Source of the DNA: Diadema setosum
Taxonomy: Eukaryota > Echinodermata > Echinoidea > Diadematoida > Diadematidae
Direction: 5' to 3'
Length of the DNA stretch: 64,000 bases
Assembly: GCA_033980235.1 (NCBI GenBank)
Contig: CM067075.1
Coordinates: 26,979,650-27,043,649 of the forward strand
In this document: positions 1-12,900 of the stretch, piece by piece
Layout of the letters: every line of letters starts with the position of its first letter
How positions within the stretch are numbered: position 1 is the first letter of the stretch
The notes under the pieces: generated by a model
Databases searched by the model: none
What the model saw: only the letters and a program-made list of their open reading frames with translations
Told to the model about the DNA's origin: nothing
Translations under genes and position numbers: made by a program

Positions 1-1539
1 AATGCATCACATAGGGAAAGGGGGAGGAAAAGAGAAAAGAAGTTACATACATGGAAAAAAACGGACAGAGAGTAAGAGAAAGATAACTTTATGTTATTAT
101 AATCATATTATATCGCATAAATATAATATGCCTATATCTCTTCACTGAGGCTTTTCGAGTCCACACACATCAAACATGTCAATACAGTGCGTTGATGAGC
201 TGAGTGGCAAATTGGCTCTTTTTTTTTTTTCTACGAGTAGATCTCTTCAATCTGTTGGATATTTTTTTTCTCGACTTTTGTTCGCTCTTATGACACATCT
301 GCCCAGTCACAATATTTAATCGCCTGGTGATTTCATCAAGATATCGATGTTTAAGTAAACTATTTCAAATAGCTGGCTCATCATTTGGGGGAAAAAAAAA
401 TCTGATAACATCGTCAAACATCGATTTCTGGGATACCAGTAGTTTTAGACCTTCCACACACTCTACTCTTCAATGATGTAAAATCTGCTCTAATTATTTT
501 CCGATAACCTACAAAAGAATAGTCAAAATGGTGTCAGCAGTTTTATTTTGTTTTGTTTTGTTTTGTTTTGTTTTAATATCGCATGCGCTGATTCATGCTA
601 AGATTAGGTTCTTGAAGAGCTTATTTCTCATCATCTTTTAATTTGCTTCCGGGGTTGGGTATACTCGGACGAGCAGAATTAGATGAAGTTTCACGGATAA
701 GATCTGACCCCAAATTGGCAAAACTGTGACGCAAGGAGCAGTCGTATACGAAAGAAAAAAAAAATAAGGCTAAATTGTCAAAAAGGGGATGTTGCTTTTT
801 TTTTTTTTAATAGAAAATATCGCATGGAGTCATACATCCTTAGATTATGAATTCGAAGACTTATTCCACATGATATTTTAATTGACTATAAGGACTGGAG
901 TATACACAGACAAACAGAATTAGAGTTAAAATTTATACAAAGTAAGAAAGTTATGGAATTTCAAAAGTTCACGCGATCTCTCAAAACGGTGACACATGGA
1001 TTAGTCACACTGCGCAGATTGGAGAAAACATAACGTCACGACCGTACATTTCTCCTCCCATTGACATTTGCAGAAATCCAGTAAATCTTCTGTCGTTAGA
1101 AAAACGTGAGATCCGAAAAACATGAGATCAAGACGAATATTTTTTACATCTTTGTCTTGTCTCCTAGTCTTGTTATCGCCATCTCCAAATTTGAGTGGTT
1201 TTGACTAAAGTTCCACGTGAATGAAAACACGTGAACTAGAACTTACCACAACTTTCTTAATTTTTCGTTGCATTTCAATTCTCTTTGGCAGCCTGTTTAT
1301 ACATTGTTTGGAAGTGCACTTTGAATCAATCAACTAAACAAACAAACAAATGTAATAGGTTAGAAAAAATGGCGACAGGTTTGTAAAACCCACCTCCCCC
1401 CCCCCCCCAAAAAAAAAAAAAAAAAAAATCTAAACCTGGTTTGAGACAGGTTTACATGGACATCATGAGTAAAAAAATGTTGTTGGTTTTGTTTTTGTTG
1501 TTTTGTCCAAAAAAAAAACACAAAAAAAAACAACGTAAA

Positions 1540-1625
1540 GACTATAGAAGGATTCAAATTCGGGACCTCTGTGTCACAATCGAGAGTCTTCTACTGTACT
1601 ACCTTGCTCCCACGACTACCAATAT
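1540..1625 (-). mobile_element. tRNA-like SINE head (remnant)
   Basis: On the - strand GGTAGTACAGTAG followed about 30 bases on by GAATTTGAATCC resembles pol III A and B boxes. The cloverleaf is not convincing, so a tRNA-derived SINE is preferred to a tRNA gene. Confidence 0.35.
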
Positions 1626-3473
1626 TCTTGTGCAATAAACAAATGCAATCAAATGAAAGAAAAGCAACAGCAAGAACATTTTTCTTTTGGTTATTGTTGT
1701 TGTTATTCCAGCATTGTAGTACACAGTGACTTTGTTGCTGGCTTAGTACATTGACTACAGTTATGTATTGAACAAAATTAAGAAAGCTTTGATATCTTAA
1801 CTACATACTTTTTGTTCGAATGATAAGAATGTATGGGAATTGACGTATTAACTTCTGCGTTCACTCTGCTCATTGTGTTTGTTTCTGTTCTTTTTTTTTC
1901 CTCTTGTTTTATGCTTGACTGCATCAGGTCATGTCACCCGTCATTTGTAACTGTGCATATTGCTTGCGAAGGTCATTCTTCGGATATTATTTTCTTTTCA
2001 CGTCATTTGAAAGAAGAAACTGTAGAAAGTTGACTAGTCCCACATGACAAAATAATAAATCACATTATGTATTTACGCTGTAGATGTGTACATGGTTCAG
2101 TGGTAACGGTTCATACTTCAGTTATCTACCACAGTACGCAGCACTCGCGACTTGCCGTGTGTGTCGAAACGGAAGAAATGTTTTCAAATGATATCCGAAG
2201 CTACATAACCATCAGAACCGGTTACGTCTAGGCTATTAGACGCTGCAAAATTGCTCTGCAATTCTCTGAATGGTTACCGTATCACTCGACGGGGAAAAGT
2301 GCGCTACATGAATATGACCTCACGTGGAAACAATGCAGTGATGTAATGTAGAAAACGAAGAAATGGAGAGGGAGATAGAGATGGAAAGAGATAGAAGAAG
2401 AGGGAAAGAGGAGGGGAAGAAGGAGATACTAGAGAGGAAGAAAGAAGGAGGGGAAAGGAGGAGAAGAGAGAAAATAACGAGGAGAAGTGTAGGAAAGAAA
2501 GATAAATGCGCCGTAACAAATTGTACACTACGCGATTTAACTCGTAACACGTGTGCCGTACCTCTTGCGTTTGATTGGTTTTGGCAATGTCGACTGCATG
2601 TCAAATTTGAAGTTGAAAGACAAGGTAAAATTTAGGTTCACGGGTATTAAAGAAAGAATATGTCGCTTCATATTCGGTGTCCTAAATTCATAGTACTGGA
2701 GAACACGGGAAAATAAAAAGGCAATGCCTTTCCAACGCTTGCTTGTTACACTGTCTCTTTGGATAGTCTTACTCACTCCTTGCCTGTTGAAATGCAGAAA
2801 TCAAGCGATTATTTTTCTTTCTCTTCTGATACGAGTTTTCTAAAATTCTCGATGAGTCTGCTCAAACCCCAGCAGGTTCCCGTGGATGATTAATCACAAC
2901 TTCATTGCAGAATAATAATGATGATAATAGCAATGATACATACATGTATAGTCGTACGCGCACGTCGCATATACACGCAGACACGCCGGGGTCTCCAAAT
3001 CATCCTCTAAGCGGTTTATTTCAGGTTATTTGCTTCCGATGAGTTCCGAAAATGAGTTATTGCTTTATTTTTTACCCCTTTTTCTCTCTTTATTATTTCT
3101 TTCGAGTGGGGGGGGGGGGGGGGGGGGAGACGTCGAATTTTCAGGCGTGCATGTCGATGTATACGCGGCGCGTTCGGGACGATTTATTATTTCACGTTTA
3201 CGGCGGTAATTAATAATGTTTGCGATCCTTCAGATGTTTGTACATCTGTCCGACCGAAGGAATGCGATTAGTTCATGGAGGGATCTGTCAAATAGCAACG
3301 GGAGCATTCTGATAAACGATCTTTATACCGGTCCCAAGATATTTGCTCACGCGCTGGAAGATCCATCATTTGCTAGACATCAAGTTTTTTTTCTTGGCAC
3401 CCTTGATAAATGCTCAGTTTCCCTTCATCCTCCTTCTCTTCCTCTTCATCTCCTCCTCCTTATCCATCCTCCT

Positions 3474-3626
3474 CATCCTCACCATCTTCATCCTCATCCT
3501 CACCATCTTCATCCTCATCCTCACCATCTTCATCCTCATCCTCACCATCTTCATCCTCATCCTCACCATCTTCATCCTCATCCTCACCATCTTCATCCTC
3601 ATCCTCACCATCTTCATCCTCATCCC
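3474..3626. repeat. 21-bp minisatellite, about seven copies
   Basis: Unit TCACCATCTTCATCCTCATC plus C, nearly identical between copies and inside a longer pyrimidine-rich stretch. The long open frames over it are periodicity artefacts. Confidence 0.95.
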
Positions 3627-4116
3627 CTCCTCCTCCTCTCTTTTCTTCTTCTTATCCTTCTTCTTCTTTTCTTCTGCTTCTTCTTGTGTGTTGCTATTCT
3701 GTTTTTAACGATTCGACAAGGATGTCTTAACAAGAATGTCTCCGTTTCCGTTTTTACGAGTTTCGCTATATTCTCGCCGTTGCAGTTTGAGCAATTTTTT
3801 GTTTTGTTTTGGTCTATACTACCACTATGATTTGTCTCATGGCTTTGAGAGACTCAACAGTATCTATCTAGACAGGGCTGATTTGAATGCAATTTTTACA
3901 GATCCTACAATAAGATCTGAAAACAAATCACAGTGACTATTACTCAAGAGTTGGGTGCGTAGATGGTTGAGAGGATTTTCCCTCGAATTTGCGCTAATGG
4001 AAAAGAGAACTGATACTGAATAAATCATGGGACTCGATCGGACAGGAGGATGAAAGAAATTTCCGAATATTTTAGCTCTCGAGACGTGTGCTTGCCTGCA
4101 CCACCATCACTACTTT

Positions 4117-4117
<1 letters not shown>

Positions 4118-4147
<30 letters not shown>

Positions 4148-4161
4148 GCAACAATAACAGC

Positions 4162-4256
<95 letters not shown>

Positions 4257-4320
4257 TTACTACAACAACTACTACTACTACAACTACAACTATAGTACAA
4301 TAACATCAACAGCAACAACA
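4118..4320. repeat. (CAA)n then (CTA)n triplet array
   Basis: Compound trinucleotide microsatellite switching from CAA to ACT/CTA and back. Confidence 0.95.
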
Positions 4321-4430
4321 ACACGCGGATCATTGATGATGTCCGTTTATAGATGTTCGATGATTATGAGTAGAATATGATTACATCGTAATGTATTTAC
4401 GATTGTACGTGAGCGTTTATCATGTCTGGC

Positions 4431-4796
4431 TTAAAGGTCCAGTTTACCTTTGGGAGCAGTGATTTAAAAAATGTCCAAGATATCACATTTGATTCATTAT
4501 GTGTAGGTCTGTTGTGTCATAAAACATCCTACCATATAAAATTTTTGCAATAAAGCCTAAAATAAAGGAGATATCAGTGTTTTTCTCAATGAACCGTAAC
4601 TGTATACGCTTTAGTCTGGAAACATTTTTATTATAACTATTGTTTATATTTTGTGTATTTAACAACACTTGACATCGATTATACGGATTCACATTTTTAC
4701 AGTGGTTGTTTCTATCCCTAACTCACATTTTAGAACAATTTAAAGCACTAATGCAGGGTTTTTGTTTCATCTGCAAATGGTAAATTATGCCTTTAA
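4431..4796. mobile_element. TTAA-type short element, family C, copy 1
   Basis: Bounded by TTAAAGG and CCTTTAA, with internal blocks TACCTTTGGGAGCAGTGATT, GATATCACATTTGATTCAT and CATCTGCAAATGGTAAATTA that recur in the same order at 61.0 kb. No coding capacity; non-autonomous DNA transposon by structure. Confidence 0.85.
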
Positions 4797-5249
4797 GTGT
4801 CGCATGCAAGGATTCAACGTATTCTGCTGTATGAACATGATGAATCTTTTATGTGCAACTTTTAGCAATATCGGTCAAAAACACAAAACGAAGAAATTAT
4901 TTTTGGAATTGTCGGTGGTGATTAGCCTACAGTGTGAATGCTATCCCATAGCAGAAAGTGTAATTATCACTATGCGTTCTGAACTATTTTTGGATATCAT
5001 TTTCGACGGTTGCCAATACATCTATGTGATACTTTGATAATGTTGTAAAGTGTTATTTTTTTAATACGACTGTGGCATTTCGTACGCACATGGCAGACTC
5101 ATTTACTTGGATATTTCACGGCGTATGAAATTATAATTCATGACGTAGCGCGACAAGTGGTAAGCCATATGGAGAAAAAAAAATAATGTTGTAAGACTTG
5201 CTGGCTGCTGCTGGTATCTTGTATCTCCGATTGTGCGTGCGTGCTTGTT

Positions 5250-5440
5250 TGCTGTGTGTGTGTGTGTGCGTGTGAGGGTGTGTATGTGTACGTGTGTATT
5301 CGTGTGTGTGCATGGAAAGAGAATGATTTCAGGCTATAGATCTTAAAGATATCACACACACAAACACAAACACACACAAAACAAGAGTTCGATATTTGTA
5401 TCTGATGTGAATATTTTTTTTTTTTTTTTTGGGGGGGTCT
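5250..5440. repeat. (GT)n, (CA)n and a T17-G7 junction
   Basis: GT-rich tract, a nearby CA-rich tract in inverse sense, then a T-run passing straight into a G-run (5414-5437). Confidence 0.9.
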
Positions 5441-5767
5441 AGTTGCATATTTTGTATTGCACAGGCATTTTAGATACTGACATATTTTAAGGCCATATGT
5501 CATATTATATCATATTGATCACATTAAGATTACACCAAATTTGTACAATAATTTATTGTTTTTAGATATAACGACTTTTTCTGTTAGTTAACATTGGGAT
5601 TTAACTATGTTTATGATCGTGTGATTCTGAGTGTCAATGTAGAATGAGGGAGGTCACTGTACTAATATTAGTGTGCGAGTAATTGTGTGCGAGTGCGTGT
5701 TTGTTCTTATGTGTGTGCATGCGAGTGCGTGAGTTTGTGTGCACGATGTGATGTAAGTGTATTTGTC

Positions 5768-5768
<1 letters not shown>

Positions 5769-5811
<43 letters not shown>

Positions 5812-5816
5812 GTGTC
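5769..5816. repeat. (GT)n microsatellite
   Basis: About 20 nearly pure GT units, with looser GT-rich sequence on the left. Confidence 0.95.
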
Positions 5817-6542
5817 CGTGTGAGTATGTATAACTGAAATGCGTTATATATTTCCATCTATATTTTGTTTGATTTGGTTTGGTTCTTTTTGTTTTACGTT
5901 GTCTCAAGCTCAGTATTCACGGTCAAAACTAATTGGACCCTTGAATCAATCGCCGCTTTGCCTTGAACTTCCGAAACGAAAACAAGAGCCCGCAGGGTAC
6001 AAAAGAAGGCGGCCGCTCGCCCCTAAGTCCGGCTGCACATTACGCCGCGCAGCTGCAGTTAATGAACGGACACTATCTCCGAGTGCTCCCCGGAGCTTCG
6101 CGATCAAAAACCCTCCAACAGAGCTGCCGAGCTTTTAAAGGCAGGACCTCCATTTCATGTAGACCCGTCCACATTTTTTAATCGTATTTGGTGGTGTGAC
6201 ATGTTACTTCCCTTAAATCAAATTTCAGTAACGTAATACGATGTCTTAAAATTGCAATATAATCACGTACGATAGTACTTCTCAAAGACAATACCATACG
6301 ATACAAAGATGTTACCGAGAATGATCGAATCTAACTCCAGTGCACAGATAGAAACCTTGTTTTATCTGTTATTGGTTTCTATTATCAGCAATACTTACCC
6401 CTTGCTTTTTCCTCTTTTTTTTTTCTTCATCTCCTTTCTCTTTCGTGATGATTATATTTCTCGTCTTCTTTCTATCTCCCTCTCTTCTTCTCTGATGTAG
6501 TTGGTCAATCCCTCTCATGAATCTCCCTCTTTTTGTCCCCTT

Positions 6543-6543
<1 letters not shown>

Positions 6544-6597
<54 letters not shown>

Positions 6598-6648
6598 CGC
6601 TGTTGTAGTTGTTGTTGTTGCTGCTGCTGCTGCCGCTGCTTGTTTTGT
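6544..6648. repeat. (TTG)n/(CTG)n triplet array
   Basis: Long TTG run passing into GCTGCTGCTGC. Confidence 0.95.
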
Positions 6649-6899
6649 CCCGTTCATTAATCGAAAGAGACATGTTGCTTGTCTGGTTAAAGAGCCAAAA
6701 GGTGTCCAAGCTCAGGCGTCTTACCCGGTTTAATGTTGTCTTTGCTTTAAAAAGTGGAAATCGGCACTCTCCCTCCTAACAGCCACCCCTCCCCCACCCA
6801 CCTCCACCTGTCCGTCTCTTTTTCCTCCTCCGAGAACCCCAGATGATGGCAGCACCTTGGTTGCTGTGACACGGACGTGGTCTGACACGGGAACTGTCA

Positions 6900-7072
6900 A
6901 TCTTATTCTTCTTTCTTTCCTTACTTACTTCCTCTCTCTCTTTTTTGTTTCTTTCCCCTTTCTTCCTTTTTTCTTTCCCCCTTTCTTTCTTTCTTTCCTT
7001 CCTTCCTTCCTTTCTTTCTTTCTTTCGCTCTGTCTTTCTTATTATTATTTCTTTGTTTCTTTCTTTCTTTTT
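6900..7072. repeat. Pyrimidine tract with (TTTC)n
   Basis: About 170 bases almost wholly C/T on this strand, including TTTC tandem runs; mirror-type symmetry could allow triplex (H-DNA). Confidence 0.9.
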
Positions 7073-7570
7073 GCGATGCTCACACAAAATCATCCGAATG
7101 ATGAAAGGAAATTTCAAGATTGCTCACGTTGGAAAGCGGCTTAAGTGTCAGTCTTGCGTATCATTCTCAGGTGTAGTCTTGTCTGTCAGACCAGGGGGTG
7201 ACCAAGCTGTCAGAGACGTTGCTAATAATTTGGTCCGGATGACAGTATCGAAGCACGTGGTACAGTTATTCGGAAGGAGATAGTTTGGTAGTGCACGAAA
7301 CCATCAGAGTGTATAAGTTTCTAGCTCACTGTCTTGATCGTTTATAAAGTCTGTCCCACCCCCTTCTTCTTATGATCATTGTTGTTTCTTTTATTGCAAC
7401 AACGTTATTGTTAAAATAATCGTGATGTGAATTTTCTCGGAGGTAAAATTGACATTTTTTTTTTAGTTTTAATTCGAATTTTCTTCGCGAGCTCGCATTT
7501 TCGCTCAATTTGTAAGAAAAATAGAAACAAAAGGAAGATAGAAAATAATGATCCTTTAGGTCTGATGAAC

Positions 7571-7573
<3 letters not shown>

Positions 7574-7635
<62 letters not shown>

Positions 7636-7640
7636 CATAC
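7574..7640. repeat. (AT)n microsatellite
   Basis: About 28 pure AT units followed by ATAC variants. Confidence 0.95.
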
Positions 7641-8204
7641 ATACATATATGTATTATAAAGTACTATGATCATTGTTGAAGTTGAGATTAAAAGCCTACA
7701 CATGTTACAATTTATCAAAGTAGGATTTTTTTTTTTTCTCGTCGTGAACATTTTTGTTCACAATGATGGGTCCCAGCTGTTGTTTAGACTGCATTATTGT
7801 TTCCTGTATTATGATATTAGGTTTAGATGAGCACGGGCCCCCGAGTTTTAATATCAGCGTATTAGAATGCGTCCATGACCCTAAAGCATTTCATGAAAGT
7901 GCCATCTTAAATCTGCATCTAGCAGTTTGCATTTATGTTGACTCAAATGGGGTGCAATGAATACAAAATCTAGTCATGCGAAGGTTGAGCAATATTTTGA
8001 GCATGATTTTTTTTATTTATTTATTTATTTTTTATGGGGGGAGATATTTGATTGAAATGGGAAATGTCAGTATCATTTTGCTTGTCTCAGTTAGAACAAG
8101 ACAGACAGACAGACAGACAGAATGTACTGGGACCACCCACAGACGTTTTGATGGTCTCTGCGTTATGCTTTGCTTTGAAACATACTTGAACCACGCGTGT
8201 GTTT

Positions 8205-8212
8205 TGTTGTTG

Positions 8213-8254
<42 letters not shown>

Positions 8255-8285
8255 TTATTGCTGTTGTATTTTTTTTTTTTTTTTT
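8205..8285. repeat. (TTG)n/(CTG)n array with T-run
   Basis: TTG units, about 11 CTG/GCT units, then TTG and a T-run: same composition as the array at 6544. Confidence 0.95.
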
Positions 8286-8819
8286 GTAGTCATATTTTCA
8301 GAGGACGGGAAATATAACGCACGCATGGCTGGTTCCTTTGTCTAGGTAACCTCAAACGTCTGGACCTTCACAAAATGTTTGCCGGAGTCAGCCTCCATTT
8401 TGTTTGAATCTGTAACATTAAATTGGTACAGTCTTGAGGAATAAGAACTTGAGCCTGGCTGACAACAACAGCAACAAACAAATGCAGTGGCCATAATTAG
8501 ATTATAATCATTTTACCACCATGCAGCCCCTACATTGCACCTTGCTTGAGAAAGATTTGAAATGCATACTCATCGAAACGGGGACTCCATAATCGATCTG
8601 TCCGGAAAAATGATTGTTGAGATCGAGCTGATCGTCCTTACATTAAATTGTTGTCCGTAAATTCTCTGCCCATGTATATTAGACAACGTTGGGTAACCTT
8701 TAGTTCGATATCAATTTCTGTCCCGGAGATAGTTTCTTCTCCTTAAAACCCACGAGCTCATGCCCTTCGTACCTTGATGGTTTTCAAAAGAGATTTTGAT
8801 GAACTGTGACGATGGCATG

Positions 8820-9150
8820 AACCGGGAAAACATTCATAACGAGAATGAATGCCAGCCGGTGCGGAAGACAGCTTCGGTCCCAGAGGTGAAAAGGCGCCCT
8901 CACAGGGCTGCTGCTGCAATATTCATGCCTAGATTAACTTTCGGCGGCCCAGACGTTGGGGGTGATTAAAGAAATTAATGGGAGAACGTTAATCTCTTTG
9001 CATGCATGTGTGGGCACTGCTGCCGCTGCCCCCCTGCTCTCGAGCAGTGCCGGCGGAAGACGTAACGGTTCATCAGTAGATGCAATTACAGTCCGTGTCT
9101 TTAGGCCCACAGGGTCATTTTCGTGCCGGATGTTCAAATATTGATCGCAG
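8820..9150. promoter_or_regulatory. Non-repetitive GC-rich island with homeobox- and POU-like motifs, candidate enhancer
   Basis: This stretch stands out from its AT-rich, repetitive surroundings. It contains several TAAT/ATTA cores (GATTAACTTT, GTGATTAAAG, AAATTAATGGG, CGTTAATCTC) and CTTTGCATGCATG, an octamer-like site, within about 100 bases, roughly 0.4-0.7 kb upstream of the first receptor exon found. Reading frames across it show no good splice-flanked exon. Regulatory function is inference. Confidence 0.3.
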
Positions 9151-9497
9151 ATTGAAGCAATGTTTATATTTCATGCGCTGCAACCCAGTGGGAGTGCAGT
9201 ATTTTCATATTGCCAATAAATATAACTCTGTAATATAATGTACTCTGTGTAATCCCCCCCCCTCTCTATCTATCTGCCTATCTACATTTTTTCCTATACT
9301 CGCCGTTTTCTCGTTTACTTCAGATGCTATATCACTCCCTACATAAGCCCACCTACGTTTATATGTCATATGAATAAATACATTAATTATTATGATATGC
9401 CATTTTGCACTTTTACTGCTACCTGCGAGTCTAACTAGATTTGAACAAAAGGACGACCTCTCAATGTTACGTTTTCTTTCTCTTAATTTCTTTCCAG

Positions 9498-9611
9498 GGG
9501 CCCACTGCCATGCCGAGTACGACCTGCTGCTTTGCTGGCCGCCGACCAAGGCGGGCGAGACGACGTATCTCCCATGCCCGGAGCTCGCCGACCAGTATCA
9601 AACAACCATGG
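9498..9611 (+). CDS. Receptor exon: first part of hormone-receptor domain
   Basis: Acceptor tttccag at 9491-9497, donor GTAATT at 9612. The exon starts with the last two bases of a codon and ends after the first base of the next. It encodes AHC, then YDLLLCWPP and a PCP motif: the second, third and fourth cysteines and the CWP signature of the secretin-family ectodomain (Pfam HRM). It matches the third coding exon of vertebrate CRF receptors in extent. The first cysteine of the domain is not here, so at least one more 5' exon ending in phase 1 is required. Local GC content is far above the flanking intron, which supports real coding. Confidence 0.9.
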
Positions 9612-9914
9612 GTAATTGTGATGATGATGATAATAAGCGTTAATGATTCTGCTTCTACTGATACTAATCTTCCTCCGACGTTTACTTCTTGCATTGCTAC
9701 TTCTACTTTTATTTTGATTACTATTCTACAATTATCAAAATCACTATCATTACTAATATCACCATTGATATTGCTATCATTATCGTTAGTGCAGTAGTCA
9801 TTACCAACGTCACCCTCACCAATGTCACTACTAATACTACTACTTCTACTACTTCTACTGCTACTAGTACTACTACTACTACTACTCCTACTACTACCAC
9901 TGCTACTTCTACTG

Positions 9915-9962
<48 letters not shown>

Positions 9963-12900
9963 ATACTACTTCTGCTACTACTACTACTATTACTGCAACT
10001 ACGGCAACAACTACCATTACAACTTCTACTTGTTATAATAAATAATATTATGAAATGAATGTGGGAAATAATGGTGATATAGTGTACTTGATGACGATCA
10101 AATTGGTTAACATGACATGGATCGTTTTAATTAATGCTTAATGACAGCGTTAACAGTAAGACTGGGAGAGTGTCGGAAGAAAATGGGGAACACGAAAAAA
10201 AAAAAAAAACCTACAGTGAATTGTATTCATTTTTTTCATTTTTTTCTTTTTTACTGAAAATATCTCGGGTTCGTACCCTTGGACAGCATGTTCTGTTGTC
10301 AGTGATACGCTTCTCGGAAATGCTTAGGCTGGGTACCTACCAACGTTCGGGTAATATTTCGCAAATCCATCATAAAGAGCAGTAAAAACGACTTATGGAA
10401 AAGAAAGAGACCGTATCCGTGGTTAAGATAAAAGCTAGTTATGGTAGTCGTAGTTGTCATAATTTTAATGGCCTAGACCCCCATAAGGGTAGCCACTTTA
10501 ATACTGTAAGCTTTATAAGTCAACGGAGGCTACTGTTATTACCACCAAGCGTGGTCAGGTACTCAGATTTACGCATGGCATTATAAGTACATTGATTAGG
10601 AAGGGCAGCATAGGCGCAGTAGCTTGTACAGGGATGTGTGTCACCGCATGGGATTCAAATCCATGCAAGACCTCGGTTTGTTCGTTTGTTCCTAGTTTGT
10701 TTGTTTGCATTTATTTCCTGTTTATGCCCTTTTTGTCTTGTTTTGTTTTTATTGCCCGTAGAGTTGAATTATCCTATAGTCCCAATGGGGATACCAATGA
10801 CCCTTGCTCCTTAAGAATCATTTGCACATAATGCTCTGCACACCCTGTGTCATATTTAAGCCATTCTTTCTTGTTCTTGTGTTTGTTCGTTGTTTTCATT
10901 TAACTCTTTTGCAAATCTATTCTACAATATCTAGAATATTTTATTGAAAATCAATGCATGGTATGTAAAGAGTGCATGCCCTGGATTGTACTTATTATGT
11001 CAATGCATGTGTGGCAATGGAATAACTCAGATGGATTTTTTTTTTTTGTATTGTATTTGAGGTGAATCGAAATTAAAATCCGTGTGAAGAGGATTTTTTC
11101 CCCACTTTCTTGCTGATGTTCGACACGCGGGGATTAAAGCACTCGTTAGAAGATCTTGGTAGAGAATGAGCAGATTCTATTGGAATTCTGTATATTTTAG
11201 TCCTTGTAATCACTTCATGCGCGTTGATTGCTTTTTATACCCCCCCCCCCCCCCCCCGCCCTCTCTCTCTCTCCTCTTCAACAGCATTTCGAGAGTGCAC
11301 CCTCAACGGCACGTGGAGCACATCCATATCTCCGGAAGAGATGTACTTGAATGGGAAGTACTGCAAATGCCTGCATTGTGAGGTAAGACGGGATCATGCA
11401 TCTGTTAACTCTACGGATCAGATAATAAACCGTTGTAACCAACAGGCGGAGCACAGTAATCACCATTAATTTGGATGTACGAAAGCTCAAGGCCAATCTT
11501 GTCAACATGCAGGCTACTAATCAAACGCCATGAATCTTCTTCCTCGGAGTTGAACAATGATGGCGCTGTTTCATGACTTGTGTCCCGGTGTGTTTAGCAC
11601 AATACTTATCTATTGTGTAGTAACAGCTGTCTATTTCCCCCCACTTCATTTCGTTTCGCCTTGAAGCTCGGAAGAAAACAGCCGATTAAGTCTTTCTTTG
11701 TCAGAGAGTTTTGTTCTTTCATAACTTTAATTTCAAACATGGAATAAAGTTGCAACATGTATAAAGTTCATAATTATGAGGTAATTTTTACCACACTTTT
11801 TCTTTGTCATTTTGGTTTTAGCGTCTGTCTCTTGTCGTCTGTTATATAACTGTTAGAACAGTTATGTAAGGCAAAAATGTTAGTACTATCTACAGTGTTA
11901 ATATCCTTTAGGCTGAGCTAGTATTATCTAAGCTTAATGTTATCTACGTTGAGTACAAGGTATAGTGTTATGTTGAGATTATGGAAGCATGTATTTTTTT
12001 AATTTTTTTGTTCGATTGTGATTTGCCTAATGTTGCTTGTGGCCTTTCAGATAATCACAACTATAAATCAGTTTGGATGTGGTCTCTCTGCTTTGGCCTG
12101 TATTGTGGCTTTCCTGATCTTCCTCTTCAGCAGGTAAGTGGAACATCAATCTTGCAAGTGATAACGTTGCCGAAAGGCATGTTATAAATGCAGTGTACAA
12201 AACAAAGATGTAGGTGAAATTCAAAACTCAAAGAACTACCCAGAAATTTCGACGAGCGCCACCGATATTGTTATCTAATCAGCACGCTGAGAAAGAAGGA
12301 AAACAACACATCCCCTAATAACACGCATTGCAAGTTTGCATAATTCTGTTCCATTTCCCTTATTCAGCGTGTAGGTATTCTCTCATTCTCTCTTTTCTTC
12401 TTTCTTTCCTTCCATACTTTTCATCTATTCTGGCAAGTTGTGTCATGTTGTAGCGTTTCTTCTGTTTTGTCCCGTCCTGTCGTATATTATATTCGTCACA
12501 AGTGTTTGTAAATAAGTAATTTATAGGTTTTATGAGTGGTTCACAATCTACAAGCTTTGCTTTTTAGTGGACCTCTCTATTCTTTCTTCCTTTTTTTTTT
12601 CAACTGAAGCATGACTTTGTATTATTTTTTTTTTGCCAGTATGCGCTCCTATGTTTATTGATACCATTTATTAATTAAGACAAATGCTCTTTGTTTATGA
12701 TGTAAAACCTGATTTATCTTGTGTTATGTTTTTGTTGAAAAAGAAAAGAGAAGAAGAATGAAAATAAATGAATTGAATTGAATTGAAAAAAAAAATGAAT
12801 TGAATGCTAACCGCGTGTGTAAAGAATACAGACCGTCCATACAGAATTGAGATGCATGCCATTACATTGTTTGAGAAAACTACATCTGTATAATACCATG

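Larger units (their letters stand above)
1..9497. other. Upstream flank or 5' intron of the receptor, repeat-rich
   Basis: No exon could be identified with confidence, although at least one receptor exon ending in phase 1 must lie here or before the window. The stretch holds homopolymer and simple repeats, a 21-bp minisatellite, one TTAA-type short element (4431-4796), a tRNA-like SINE remnant and two GC-rich islands (5930-6170 and 8820-9150). Open frames here are low complexity. Confidence 0.6.

Noticed and set aside
2090..2160. tRNA-like start (ATGGTTCAGTGGTAACGG)
   Set aside because: A-box-like only; no B box at the right distance and no cloverleaf.
3216..3830. Long open frame of 204 codons
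   Set aside because: Most of it is the 21-bp minisatellite read through; two other frames over the same repeat are open too.
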